DNA from: Telmatactis stephensoni
Taxonomy: Eukaryota > Cnidaria > Anthozoa > Actiniaria > Isophelliidae
Length of the DNA: 64,000 bases
NCBI GenBank assembly: GCA_029948255.1
Contig: JALIZF010001614.1
Span: 124,001-188,000 of the forward strand
Direction: 5' to 3'
Shown: positions 21,833 through 33,540 of the stretch, one piece after another
Layout: each line of letters opens with the position of its first letter
Numbering within the stretch: position 1 is the first letter of the stretch
Position numbers and translations under genes: made by a program
The notes under the pieces: generated by a model
Databases searched by the model: none
Told to the model about the DNA's origin: nothing
The model's input: only the letters and a program-made list of their open reading frames with translations

Positions 21833-22140
21833 TCCGGCATCGACGAGGATCAAACCTGTAACCCCTTAAAGACCACCCCCCGGAAATGAAATAACAGACT
21901 GAATGAATAACTGTAAAAAGAAAAAAAAGGAAGAAAGTTTGGGACGATTCTCCCGAGACATTCTGAGAAGCTGAGACATCGAATCGACTTACGTTACGGA
22001 TGAAGATTTCGGCCCCATCCACGCTATCCCGGTGCTACATATTACAGTTATCTTAGGCCCGAAGGCCAGGGAGGGAGACGATATCCGGACCCTAATCCAT
22101 ACCTTTAGATATCACCTTAGACCGCTGCGCTACCTAGACA
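21833..22140 (-). mobile_element. tRNA-like fragments (possible SINE)
   Basis: On the minus strand, TAGCGCAGCGGTCTAAGG near 22125 looks like a tRNA-Leu-type A box. GGTTTGATCC near 21852 looks like a B box with a following arm. They are about 270 bases apart, too far for a functional tRNA, so this is a split or composite SINE-like remnant. Confidence 0.3.
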
Positions 22141-22759
22141 CTTAATAAATTTAATGACTAATTGGGGTAGTCTATTCGGCGAAGTTTCAATGTAATGCTA
22201 ATACTCCCCAGGGAAAGAAATGAACCAATCAGAGTCCAGCTATCAAAAAATAGCTGTTTTGTAAATACATAGAAAGAGAAAATAAAAGAATAAGTTTTCA
22301 GGAACATCGAGCTTGTCTGCATTGTTTTACTCCATCGATTTGTCCCAATTCCCCAGGGAGATAGAAGAACCAATCAAAATCTAGTCGATTGAAGAGGGAT
22401 CAATAAATTTCCATGATTATTTTAAGTACAGCAAGCTTCAAGCCGTTACGTACCGCTATTACTTATGGATTTTTATTTCCGTTCTAAAGTGAAATGATCG
22501 GTCTCACTGAAGATGTTCAGTTGGAATCCACGTTTCTTATTTCAGGAATATCCCTAGAGCGTAATCAGATTAAGACATCAGCAAAGGTAAGTTCTTTTAT
22601 AAGTTAAGGTGATTTAAAATTTGGATTGATACTTTTAGCTCATCGTTTTACTGAAACAAAGCTCGTAGTTGTTTACATGTACGCGTTTGTTCTTCAATAT
22701 TAACACCAAATTTGTTAGTTACATGGTCGATTTGAGTTTAATTGTGTAAAAGGCCCGCG

Positions 22760-23140
22760 CAAATTAACGACTTCAACATTTGTTTCAACATCAGTTCGAT
22801 TTTGTTGAACGCTGTTGAACAATGTTTCAACATCGCCGTTCGATTTTGTTGAATTGGAATGTTGAAGTCGTTTGCCACCCCCTTTCAACAGTGTTGAAAC
22901 ACTACAAGAACTGATTAGAGCGCATACCCAACAATGTTGAAAGAGGGTGGCAAACGACTTCAACTTTGATATTCAACATTCAGAGAACAAAAGAAATGTT
23001 GAAGCAATGTTGAAGCAAAGTGATTCAACACGTTTCAACACGCTTCAACATTGTTGAAAGGGGGTGGCAAACGACTTCAACATTGATTCTCAACAAAATC
23101 GAAAGGATGTTGAAACAAATGTTGAAGTCGTTTAGTAAAC
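22760..23140. mobile_element. Palindromic MITE rich in TTCAACA
   Basis: The outer ends CGACTTCAACATTTGTTTCA and its complement TGAAACAAATGTTGAAGTCG are inverted. Inside, the block GGGGTGGCAAACGACTTCAA occurs more than once and in both orientations. Noncoding. Confidence 0.7.
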
Positions 23141-23924
23141 GAGAAATTAAATTATAACTGATTTCGTCAAAATGTATCCCCGAAAACTACACAGAGAATC
23201 TCGTAATGCAGAATGCCAAACTCTCGCAAGTTTTTATATTGTCGTATTCAAAATATTGGGAAATGTCATTTCTGCCTAGAAACTAAATAACACAAAAAAG
23301 TAAACCTTTTCAAAATCTTTCATAGTGCTTTCATTACATGATGAAATCTTTCAAGTGATTCACTGCTCTGCCTGACGAATTATCCTATACATAGTCAAGA
23401 TAACTAAAATTACACGATTGCAAAAAACAGTGTAAGCACCAGACACGCACGTCACGTGATTTGACATGTTTCACCGCATTTGTGCTATTTTTAAACCACA
23501 GGTCACTTACGCGCGCTCGTCAATTTTGAACATTTACATTCGTGTTCTAAAAAGAAATCGAATGGGGGACAACACGTCAAGGTTTTTATAAGGGTGTATG
23601 TCAGTCACCTGATTATACTCTCCTGGATTTATTCATTATTTTTGATGTTAGTCTTGTGGTTAGGGAACGGGAACTAATTTCGAAAACTGAAGAACTGATG
23701 TCCAAAGCTGTTTTTTTTATCATAATCAGTACCTATTTTAATATCCCATATCAATCTTGGGGCGGGGGAAGGGGGTGGGGTGGGGTTGGGAAAGAACTAG
23801 AACCCTTCACTACCCCTCTGACTTTCTCATGCGACCTGCGCTGGGGCTATTGTTAATGGGGCTTGTTGCTTAATTTGTAGAAACCCAGAACACAAGATGT
23901 TATTTTCCCTGTAGCTTGTAACAT

Positions 23925-24160
23925 TGTACACAACATGCATCGTGCGTGTGTCCGACCCTGCAACAGGTGCGCGCAACAGTTAGAGAATAGAAACGAGTTC
24001 TTTTTCTGAAGCCATACCAACCTTGCAACAGATCGCGCAACGTTTTGCGCAACAGCTACAGAAGTACAACTGAGCTTTTTCTGGGGCATTGCGCGCGCCT
24101 GTTGCATGGGCCGGGTTAACACACGTTCTGTTGCGCGCAACATTGCTATAACCTTGGACT
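23925..24160. mobile_element. MITE-like repeat with GTTGCGCGCAAC motifs
   Basis: GTTGCGCGCAAC-type palindromes and TGCAACAG are repeated in both orientations in this span. Its outer boundaries are not sharp. Confidence 0.5.
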
Positions 24161-24349
24161 ACTTAAATTTAAACCCTTAGTGGCTACCATTTCCAGAGCT
24201 AATGCACACATTCCAGATGGCGCGGAGCTTCAGTAACGAAAATTCGGATACATTTCGACGAATTTTTCGTTCTTTTACTTAAGTAAGCATACGTCTGTTG
24301 TGGGCAGGGCCAGAGTTCAAACGTCGCCCGAACAAAAATTCTTACACAT

Positions 24350-24800
24350 GTTCTAAATGAAACACTTATAATCATAGATAAAAACAGTTTTCTGATAAAC
24401 GTCTTTAAAGTCCGTATGCTTTTTCCTTGTGCTTGTCTACTGACACCTATCGTTTCCTTGACAGCCTAGATATGAGCATAGTCTGGATTTTAACCTTCTT
24501 CTCTGGATGGACTGGATGGAGAAGGTCGAAATATGACACAATGTATTCTAAATGATGCATTATTTTTAGCAAGCAGTGCTATTAAACGTTTGATAGATAA
24601 AACGGTTTTCTGATTTACATCGTTAAAGACGGCCGACATAAAACGTGGTTTTCGTTTTCGTGACAGCCTAGATATGAACATAGTTCGAATTTTAACCCTT
24701 TTCCGCGATCTCTGAATGGAGAAGGTTGAAATCCGAGTACCATGTATTATAACTGCTGCATTATTTCTTTAGCAAGCGGCGTTATTAAACGTTATATACA
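24350..24800. repeat. Diverged tandem repeat, unit about 195-200 bp
   Basis: GACAGCCTAGATATGA occurs at about 24462 and 24662, each followed by similar sequence (TTTTAACC, GGAGAAGGT, TGCATTATT, AGCAAGC). A partial third copy lies upstream. No coding potential was recognised. Confidence 0.6.
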
Positions 24801-24886
24801 ATATAGAACATAATGAGACTAATACAATTAGCAGTGTTGTTCGTCCACTTTGAAGCTCCATGTCCACGGACCTCACTAACTAATTC

Positions 24887-25135
24887 GTTGCTTGTGAAAG
24901 ACTTGTGTACTGTAATGGGTCTTGTTGTGTGCTGTGAGACATTGTTGTATTCCACGAAACTTTGTTGTGTTCAGTGAAAGATTGTTGTGTTCTACGAAAC
25001 TTTATTGTGTTCAGTGAAAGCTTGTTGTGCTACGAAACTTTGTTGTGTTCAGTGAAAGCTTGTTGTGTTCTACGAAACTTTGTTGTGTTTTCAAAGCAAT
25101 TTTACATTGTGTTTTGCCCCTGTGGGCCAGCGTAC
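24887..25135 (-). repeat. AACACAACAAAG minisatellite element, copy 2 (inverted)
   Basis: This is the reverse complement of the element at 20635-20850, with the same ends (GTTGCTTGTGAAAGACTT on one side, GCCCCTGTGGGCC on the other). The two copies face each other 4 kb apart. Confidence 0.8.
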
Positions 25136-26340
25136 ATCTGTAGTCTTTTTCATGAGAATTTCTTGTTTAATACTACTCATATTTTTTTGAGGTTGACATT
25201 TCTGGCATCCAGGTTTTATCCACATTTGAATAGATTATAGATGCCGAATTGCGTCATCGCGAGGTAAAGCTTGCACGCGTGGTACGTAAGTGCGCGCGTG
25301 TCGAAAGACATACACCAAGCTAGGCGCGAGAACTTAGCTGACAGCGTCTCTGTTTATCTTCTCAAAGAATCTAGAGCTCAGGTTGTTTAGTTAGAATGAT
25401 TAGTCACTTGATCAACGCTAGATTTTTACAATTTGTGCGAAAGCTACTTTTTCGCGCGCGTTTTGTGTGCGTCATTAGCTAAAATCTTCCAAATTAATAT
25501 CTCTCATTTTCATAGAGATATATCATAAAAGCAATAAAATGTATCATTCTACTAGTAGTTTTGAAAAGAAATCTACGACCAAATGAAACCGAACGGAAAT
25601 ACCTACTCAATAATCGTGTTAGAATTCAGGTACTAAACATCGTCTATCACTTGACATTTGATTTCCAAAACGTGTCCGCACTTGTTTACATGCCAAGATG
25701 TCAACATTCACTCTACTTCTGTTCCTTACAGTTCCTTAGACTCAAGTTCACTCAGTCAGACCATGTCGCAGCAAGTTTACACGACTACTTATCTACTCCT
25801 AATATTATCATTTTTCAAAACGTTTTAGGGGATTTTACGAGAGACAAAATTTCAGACGATACGTCATATGACGTAACTACGCAAATATTTGGTCCCGTCG
25901 TACGCGTACGTGAGTTCTTCAGATAGTTCCGTATGTTTACCAACTGCAGATCAAAACATAACCTTTAGCATTCACGTTCTCATCCTATCGGGCAAGCAAT
26001 GATTTTCATTACAAGATCATGCATGGGGTCAAAAGATTTCTCCAAGTCTCGTGAATCAGTAAACACCAAAATATATATACTCTACATTGACTCTGATACT
26101 GCGTGATCACTGTAGGCCTCCTGGCTGGACAAAGACAGTTGCAGACGGACACTAACCGAATAATTCTACCAGTGTACCGTGGATCAAACACTGGATACCA
26201 CTGAAAACTATAATTTCTTCAGTTCGAAGAAAAAACGAAGAAATTATTTCTTCTATCTTGAAAGGAAACCCAGTACCCTGTAGACTGCCGTAGATGTCAG
26301 TCAAACTTTTTCAAAACATACGATACAGTCGGCAGGCCAA
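25136..26340. other. Noncoding stretch, no feature recognised
   Basis: A 121-codon frame at 25561-25926 opens with a TTG and has no recognisable domain. I see no gene here. Confidence 0.4.
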
Positions 26341-26640
26341 TACTTACCTCCAAAACGTACCCTAAAAAATACCCAAATGCCAAAGTTTTCGACCCTAAAA
26401 AGTACGTAACAGCTCAAAAATACCCCTAAAAAATACCAAAAAATCAAACAAAAAACTAACAAAGAAGTAAGTAAGTAAAAAAAATCGTCTCGTTTATTTT
26501 GTACCCCTAAAAAATACCATCTTTCCTGAAAAATTTTCTCTGACGACCCCTAAAAAATACCAAATCGGCGATTTCAACCCCTAAAAATACGACGATCATC
26601 CCTAGCACACCAATATAGGGAGTACCCTCCCCGGGACTTG
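26340..26640. repeat. CCCTAAAAAATACC-rich repeat element
   Basis: The unit CCCTAAAAAATACC is scattered about six times, and the right edge reads GGGAGTACCCTCCCCGGG. That edge matches the terminus of the element at 32922-33341, so this may be a truncated relative. Confidence 0.5.
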
Positions 26641-27202
26641 CCTTCTTCAGGTACTCCTAGGTACGTAAGAGTGACCTGTGCCCCTTATTGTATCCCCCTC
26701 TGTTTAGAGACATACCAAAAATGTTTTATAAATGAACAGTACATGAACAATAAATGTGGGAAAATTGAACTATTTGAGTTGGAAACACTTGTTTAGCCGC
26801 AACAAACCCCCTGGCATATATCCACCACACATCAAGAATATATTTTCATAGCGTAGGTCAAAACGTATGTTATTTTTATTCACACATACACATGGTTACC
26901 TTAAATTTCCGCACGCATTTTGCAAGACTTTGTAGCGGTTTCCGGACCGGCTTGAACGGAAGGAAACCACAATCACGTACTGTTATATTATTTATAGAAG
27001 TATTTCTTGTCCATCCAAGGAAATAATACAAACTAATAACAGATGTATAACTGATATAAATAGAAAGGCCAAACAAAATAGAGAGAAGAAAAAAGAAAAT
27101 AGGGAGGAAAGCGTGATGAATGGAAAATGGAAGAAAGCCGAGCCGTCAATCGTTATGTACAGCGGAATTTCTCATTAGCACCAGTCCTTCGACCAATTTC
27201 TC

Positions 27203-27213
27203 AAAATGGCGGC
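27203..27213 (+). promoter_or_regulatory. YY1-like AAAATGGCGGC motif upstream of ARFRP1
   Basis: AAAATGGCGGC lies about 230 bases before the ARFRP1 start codon, a typical position for the initiator of TATA-less housekeeping promoters. Inferred from motif and position only. Confidence 0.35.
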
Positions 27214-27439
27214 GAACAGCTGAAGAAAAGTTTAAATTATTTTGTCTACATTTTGATCGCTTTTCGCGCTTTTAGGCGATAAATTCTTTGTATGTAGTCT
27301 TTTATTATTGTGCTTAAACTAATGTGATATGTTTTTTACATCGATGGTGAGATTTTTACGAAATATTTGAGCTTTTGAGAGGCGCTTCGTAACTTCGCCT
27401 GTTTTTTGATTTTTTGGAACGAAGTCGGTTTTTTTGACG

Positions 27440-30400
27440 ATGTTTACGTTGTTATCGGGACTATGGAAATACTTATTTCAGAAAGACGAGTACTTTGTGC
27501 TTATCTTGGGATTGGACAACGCAGGAAAAACGGTGAGTGATCGTCATTTTACTAGGTTGTCAACATGTCAAGAAAATGTATTAAACAGGGCCATATATTC
27601 TATTTTATATCCCCCCCCCCCATTGATGACATAATTCAACAATACCCCCCCGAAATTCATTTTTTACCCCCTCAGAAAAAAAGATCAAAGTGCTGGCACA
27701 ACTACCCCCTCAGAAAAATGTCCAAAATTACGGGAAAATACGAAATATCAAAGGTGCAGACCCATCAACCCCCTAGAAACGACTTTGAACCCCCCAGGAA
27801 AAGTCATCAATAGGGGTGTGGGGGAGTGGATATAAAATGGAATGGCCCTAACATAACCTAACATGTTTTACTGTGCAATGCATCCAACCTTGGCCACTCA
27901 ATTACATCTCTCCAAATTTAGCCCTTGTGGGAGATTTTGTATGTACACTTCACTTATCATTATGACATACAAGAAAAAGTCCAAAAACTCCTGAAAATTA
28001 AAGAAAGGTCGCACTACTACTTTGCACATGAGATTGTGTGTCAAAACAAAATGCTGCTCTCTGATTGGCTAACTTGTAAATAAGTTACATTGGATGGCCA
28101 CAGTAGCATGCTTAGTAATTACCTGAGTGTGTAGTATTTTTTTTATTAAGCAGATAAATCATTTTCAGTGCATTCATCTTTCAGCCCTGGCTGTACAAAT
28201 GATATATTAGTATTGTATGTACAGAGGTAGCTAGGACACTTTATAGTTTTAATTGTATTTTTCTCATAACAGACACTTCTGGAACAAATAAAAAGAAAAT
28301 TCTGCTCATCATACAAGGGTGTGGCATTTGAGAAGCTAACACCAACAGTTGGACTAAATAGTAAGATTATCTTTGTCATTTCCCTTGTTGATAAGCTATT
28401 CCTTGCATACAGGGTGGTGAAGAGGGGGTACCCATCATGAATCATGAACCATTTTTTTGCAATTTCACGGATCACGGAATAATGATAAGCTATTTCACAA
28501 ATCATAGAAGATTTTTACTTTTCATTCAAAAATAAATACTGTTTTTTCATTCCTAAGATTTTTTGCACGAATTTTGTCCTTATAAACGGACCGAAAGTAC
28601 GTACAATCGAAGGACCACACTGTTTTTCATTATCTCTTTTCTGCGCGTCGCATATTTCATGAATCGGCATTTTTATAATCACAAATCTCGGAAATGAAAA
28701 ACTGCAAATCCCAGTCACGGACAAAGATGATTTCACAGATAACGGCTAGAATTTTTAGCTTTTCACGAATCACAAGCCTAATTTAGGCTGAAATACCTCT
28801 TCGCCACCCTGTGCATATTTGTAGACCCTGTTTATATGAATCATGAAGGTGATTTGTACCTGGTAGTTCTCTTGTGTTTTCTTTTCCCTAGAAATAATAA
28901 AAGCAAAAGAATCATCCTTGCTACCAGGGATGACTTGCCTCCATGTAAACAGGACCTCAAATGAAGGTTTGAGTGCAAGAACAGTATAAGACAAGTGTTC
29001 TCATATCAAAAGATCAACATTTGAAAGTCGTTTATGATGATATCTAAAAGAGCAGTTGGGAAGGCAACTTAAAGGAGACATTAAGTTTTTATCAGAGAGT
29101 ACTGTCTTCTAATCTTGTGCTTACATAGTTGTCTTCAATAATATTGGCTAGAAGATGCTCTAGGTTGCTTTATGCCAATGACAATCTAAAAGAGGAGTTT
29201 AGAGATGATTATATACAGTATTGCCATGTTGAGAATCAACTTAAATTTTTGTCATTCTTTTTTAGTTGGTAAAATAACTGTCAGTCATGTGAAGTTGATA
29301 TTCTGGGACTTGGGTGGACAACAGGAATTGCGAACTCTGTGGCCTAAGGTACTATTGCTTTCTCCTCCCTTTCTTTTCTCCCTCTCATTTTCTTCTATTC
29401 TTCCCTCTCGTTCAATCTTCTTGTTATCTTTCTACATTTTTGTGCCATTCTTTTCTGTTAATATTCTGTTTTCTCACCTATTTATCTTTCTCAACTCTCA
29501 ATTTCTATCACTTTTATTATTATACTCTGAAACTTGGTTTTTACTTACCATTGTAGTATTTTGAGGAATGTCATGGACTGATATATGTAATAGACTGTAC
29601 AGATGAGAAACGACTGGAAGAATCACACAATGCATTTGGTGAGTCATAAAAATTGGGTTAAAACTTTGTGTAGGGGTAAATGTCGTGCAAAATCACAAGT
29701 CAGAGTTAATGGTATATGAGTGGAATATATTCAAATGGAGGTAATGTGTCAAATAGCAATAAAAAGAATCCCAAAGTCACCAAACAGGCATATTACTACA
29801 ACGTCTAATTTTTGTTTCAGATGAAGCACTTAAACATGAATTTCTTAAAGGAGCACCACTACTTGTGCTGGCCAATAAGCAGGATGTTCCAGTAAGTTTC
29901 CCCAGTGCTATTTCAACAGGGCAATGGACTTGAAGCTAGATTTTTGTCTAGCATCCAGTCTTTCACTGCATTGGCACATCCCATTTACAGTTCACAAGAA
30001 GAAGGAATTTACATTTAGCTACATCTAACTAGGGATCTTTTCAAGAGTATTGCACATAAAATTAACTAGTTTATTTTTGCAGCTCATTAACAATAACAAG
30101 GGAAAAAAGATTTCATATGACGTTAGTAGTAGTTTTGAACTCCATTCTGGGTGATTATGTTAGAGAAGATCAAATTTTTATCAAGCGATTTCAAAGCTTT
30201 ATTGTGAGTTTTCCACCCTTGTCATTTATTAGTACATTGAAAGGAGATTTTAAAAAATCCATCTTTTTACATCAAATAAACAACAAAAACCACATGCCAA
30301 AGGTTACAGCTTTGCCATTATTTTTGAACTATTTTTTCTTGATAGTTCTGGGACAGTTCCTGAAAGGCAGATTAGCCCAAATCCAGAATTAAAACCACTG

Positions 30401-31436
30401 GTCTTCTTAAGAGTTAATCCTTCACCAGTGCTGATCAGTCTTTCAGGAACTCAGGCCAACTCATTTACTCATTTAATTAAAAATAGTGATTGGGCTCCCT
30501 GTGATACTCACAAGAAAGCCTGCTTTGCACGCTAAGTTCTCAAAATAGCCTTAAAAACTGGGTACATGTATGTAGTCTTTTCAAGGGAAAAATAATGTTT
30601 TTCTTCTGTCATATAGGGATCTCTTTCTGTGGATAAAATTCAGACAGTTTTTCACCCCGACTCTGCCATTGTAGATCAAAGAGAGTATTTTATACAACCA
30701 ACATCTGCCTTAAATGGGTAAGTATTCAGTATTTTTTACAATTACATCACATTCCACCACCATTCCCTGTATTTTTAATAAAGATCTCAAGTGTGTCATC
30801 GATAAATATAAATATAATAAATAAAAATAAATTTAAGGAATATAAAACGCGCGTGCATGTCTCTGTACTGTGATATAAACACGATGGAAGTTGTAGAGCA
30901 AGAGAAAAGCAAGATTAGGAACACGAGGCGTAGCCGAGTGTTTCTCTTGCTTTTCGAGTGCTCTACATCTTCCAGAGTGTTTATATCACAGTACAGAGAC
31001 ATAAGCGATCGTTTTATATTGCTTTTATAAAATATTTTTGACGTTTTTTGAGCGAGCCATGTCTCTGTCCTCTGATATAAACATGGTAGCCAGCCAATCA
31101 GCATGCGCGTTATATCTCAAATATTTTATAAAATATAATAGATAATAATAAATAATATAATAGATCATAAAAATAAACATGATTTTCAGTGACATTTTAA
31201 ACCAGACTTTACCACATTTTGATTGGATGAGACACCAGTGTTAACCAAACAAAATGGTGAGATAGCATGAGAATGCAACATGGCACATGAATTCCTCTTC
31301 ATAGTCAACTAGTCTATCAATACCAATTCATGTTTTTACATTGTCTAGTGATGGTATTGAAGCAGGAATCCTGTGGATAGCTGAGCAAGTCAAACAAAAC
31401 CTTGATCGTCCACCTCGTCCTAAAGACATCTCATGA
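27440..31436 (+). CDS. ARFRP1: ARFRP1, ADP-ribosylation-factor-related small GTPase
   Basis: ARFRP1 is a trans-Golgi GTPase that recruits ARL1 and golgins. Seven exons join in phase: 27440-27532, 28273-28360, 29266-29348, 29557-29638, 29821-29891, 30617-30717 and 31349-31436 (606 bp, 201 residues, the same length as human ARFRP1). Motifs: P-loop GLDNAGKT at residues 24-31, the G3 motif DLGGQ at 75-79, NKQD at 134-137 and the SAL motif at 169-171. The N-terminus MFTLLSGLWKYLFQKDEY and the C-terminal end RPPRPKDIS are diagnostic of ARFRP1 as against other ARF/ARL proteins. Glycine 2 (myristoylation) is absent, as in the family. All donors and acceptors are GT and AG. Three MITE-like elements lie in introns 1, 2 and 6. 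Confidence 0.97.
27587..27849. mobile_element. MITE in ARFRP1 intron 1
   Basis: The left end AGGGCCATATATTCTATTTT pairs imperfectly with AAAATGGAATGGCCCT on the right. The body is rich in ACCCCC runs. No clear target duplication longer than 3 bases was seen. Confidence 0.6.
28410..28811. mobile_element. MITE in ARFRP1 intron 2 with 6-bp target duplication
   Basis: CAGGGTGGTGAAGAGG at the left end matches the complement of CCTCTTCGCCACCCTG at the right end. TGCATA flanks both sides (28404-28409 and 28812-28817). The interior has repeats of AATCACGG and TTTCAC. Noncoding. Confidence 0.7.
30840..31110. mobile_element. Inverted-repeat element in ARFRP1 intron 6 (family copy A)
   Basis: ATGTCTCTGTACTGTGATAT pairs with ATATCACAGTACAGAGACAT. 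The centre has a hairpin around CTTGCTTTTCGAGTGCTCTA. The right half (TTTTATATTGCTTTTATAAA, CAGCCAATCAGC) recurs at 56285-56540. Confidence 0.7.
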
Positions 31437-32260
31437 CCACAGGAGAAATATCATCCTGACTTATATCCTCCTTTAATGGGATATATTTGGAGACAAAGTT
31501 GGTAGCAGCTGCACAGTGAAATGTTCCTCCTCACTGCTATTGGCTTGCATAGACATTTCCTTGCTTACCTCTACCCCCAAAGTGAATAATATGGGGGAGT
31601 GATGGACAGCAACTGTGCACCTTACTATTTGCCCCCCCCCCATATAGGGAATGATTTGAGGAAGGCTACCATGAAGAGAAACATTTGGGAGGGAGGTGAT
31701 GCTATCAACCAGCATCAACTAACATTACATACTGACTCCATCACTATGTGGAAGAATCAGTTGTCTTGAGGAAAAAGTGAAGCATTCCTTACTCATCCCT
31801 CCCCAGAAGGGATAGATTTAGGAAAGTCCTGGCTAGCAACCAGCATCAGCTAACTTCCTTGCTATCGTAATGAGAGACTGAGGGAGGGAAGTGTGTGGAA
31901 CTTACCATTACCACTTCTATTCACCAATCCAGAACATTCACAATAGAACTACGACGAGAATCCAGCTTTCCGTTACTGAAAGTTTTAGGCTTAAACAAAG
32001 GGTTTTTAGGTGGACTAGCTTATATACACCTATTTCACAAAGGTTGGACAAGAAGCCTTAAGACTACCACAAAGGAGTATGGGTAGTTACAAAACTTAAC
32101 TTGCTTTTCGGCTTTGGTCTTGATTTTATACATCAACAAATAACGTTCTTTGACAAACAAGTTCATGTTAGTATTTGTGTGATTTTGTAGTTTTAGTCAC
32201 TTCTCCTCATATTTCCTTCCGACTGAGTTGCATATGGCATTGCTAAACAAGTTGCACGAA
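31437..32260. other. 3' flank of ARFRP1, no gene seen
   Basis: This presumably holds the ARFRP1 3' untranslated region. A run of nine C lies at about 31631-31639. Nothing else was recognised. Confidence 0.3.
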
Positions 32261-33540
32261 CCATGTGGGTGGGCAGCGTGTAACATATCTTACATTGGGC
32301 AAAATCATTGCGAGTCAGGTTACTGCAGTCATTGCACTGTGTAACACCCTCTGCAATGGTTTGTGCAACTTACATTGCAATGCATTGCAAAATGAGTTCC
32401 AAACAATAGACGTGGGGTCCCTGCACAGTTCCCTGCACCATCTTGAAAGGTAGCCATGCCTTTGCATTGAAGCCAGACGAACGGTGAGCGTGCAATGACA
32501 GATACCTTTTTTAACACCTAGGACAGTTATCACAGGTCTCTATCATTGCAAGCTCACCGTTCGTCTCGCTTCGATGCAAAGGCATGGCTTTCAAGATGGC
32601 GCAGAGAACTGTGAAGGGGACTATTGCTGGGTTGCATGGGTGACGTCACGGCAGCCATCTTGGATGAACTTCAACAAAAGATTTCTCATTAGCGTCTCTT
32701 GTTTGTTTATCCAACATGACTACCGCTTGTTTGTCTTTGATTCTCAAAGGAATGGATGAAACCCAGCAATTGCATCGTGTAACAGCAACACCCCTGTCAT
32801 GGTTTGAGCAACTTGTTTTACAACAGGGTGTTGACATGGTACGTGGGATCAGGGAACACAGGCTTGGGATCAAGCCATGGGATCGGGGTCACAAATGTGG
32901 GATCGGGATCAGTAGTCAAATCCCGGGGGGGGGGGGTACTCCCATATATTTGCTATACGGGTACGTGCCGCCAAACAGGGTATGGTTTTCAGCGATTTTA
33001 CTCTGGAACAGGGTATATAAAATAGCTCTTTCTCTCTCTGGAACAGGGTAGCTTTTTTACAAAGTACGTCTGGATGTTGCAAAAACGTCGCTCTGTAATT
33101 AGGTACCAAAAGAAATCAGTCGGAAAATCAGATTGACTCTTCCTTAAATGCTTGACAAAACCGATAACACAAACTATTGCATGTAAAAACGCAAAACATT
33201 TCACTGGGACAGGGTATATTTTTGTGGTACTTACTCTGGAACAGGGTAGCGTTTTAAGCTTTTTTACTCTGGAACAGGGTCAGGGTTTGAGGGGCTCAGC
33301 GGCACGTCCCTACCCAAAACTGGAAGGAGTACCCCCCCGGGAGTCAAATCAACAGCATTCAGGGATCAACATTTTCACAACTGGGATCAGGGATCAAAAT
33401 AAGAGAACTTTTGGGATCAGGGATCAAAATTTTCGACCAAAAAACGGGATCACGAGCGAAAAAACGTACCATGTCACGACCCTGTTTTACAACGCCATTG
33501 CCGAGACAAGATGCACAAAACACTGCACCGTGTAATTTTG
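32260..33540. repeat. Composite repeat region
   Basis: At 32405-32620 a foldback pairs GATGCAAAGGCATGGCTTTC with complementary sequence on the left. Around it are GTGTAAC and TGCAATG motifs, and GGGATCAGGGATCAAAA repeats at 32850-33470. A separate element at 32922-33341 is inserted into the GGGATCAGGG part. The stretch 32645-32760 recurs, inverted, at 47300-47425. Confidence 0.6.
32922..33341. mobile_element. 420-bp MITE with 8-bp target duplication
   Basis: The ends are CCCGGG followed by GGTACTCC on the left, and GGAGTACC followed by CCCGGG on the right. AGTCAAAT flanks both sides exactly (32914-32921 and 33342-33349). An 8-bp duplication is typical of hAT-type transposition. The interior repeats TACTCTGGAACAGGGTA three to four times. 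No transposase is present. Confidence 0.8.

Noticed and set aside
21833..22140. A functional tRNA gene
   Set aside because: A-box-like and B-box-like pieces are about 270 bases apart and no cloverleaf could be drawn.
20635..25135. A large DNA transposon using the two inverted repeats as its ends
   Set aside because: The intervening 4 kb holds no transposase or long frame and several unrelated repeats. Two independent insertions are simpler.
25561..25926. 121-codon frame, plus strand
   Set aside because: Opens with TTG, no domain, no neighbours supporting a gene.
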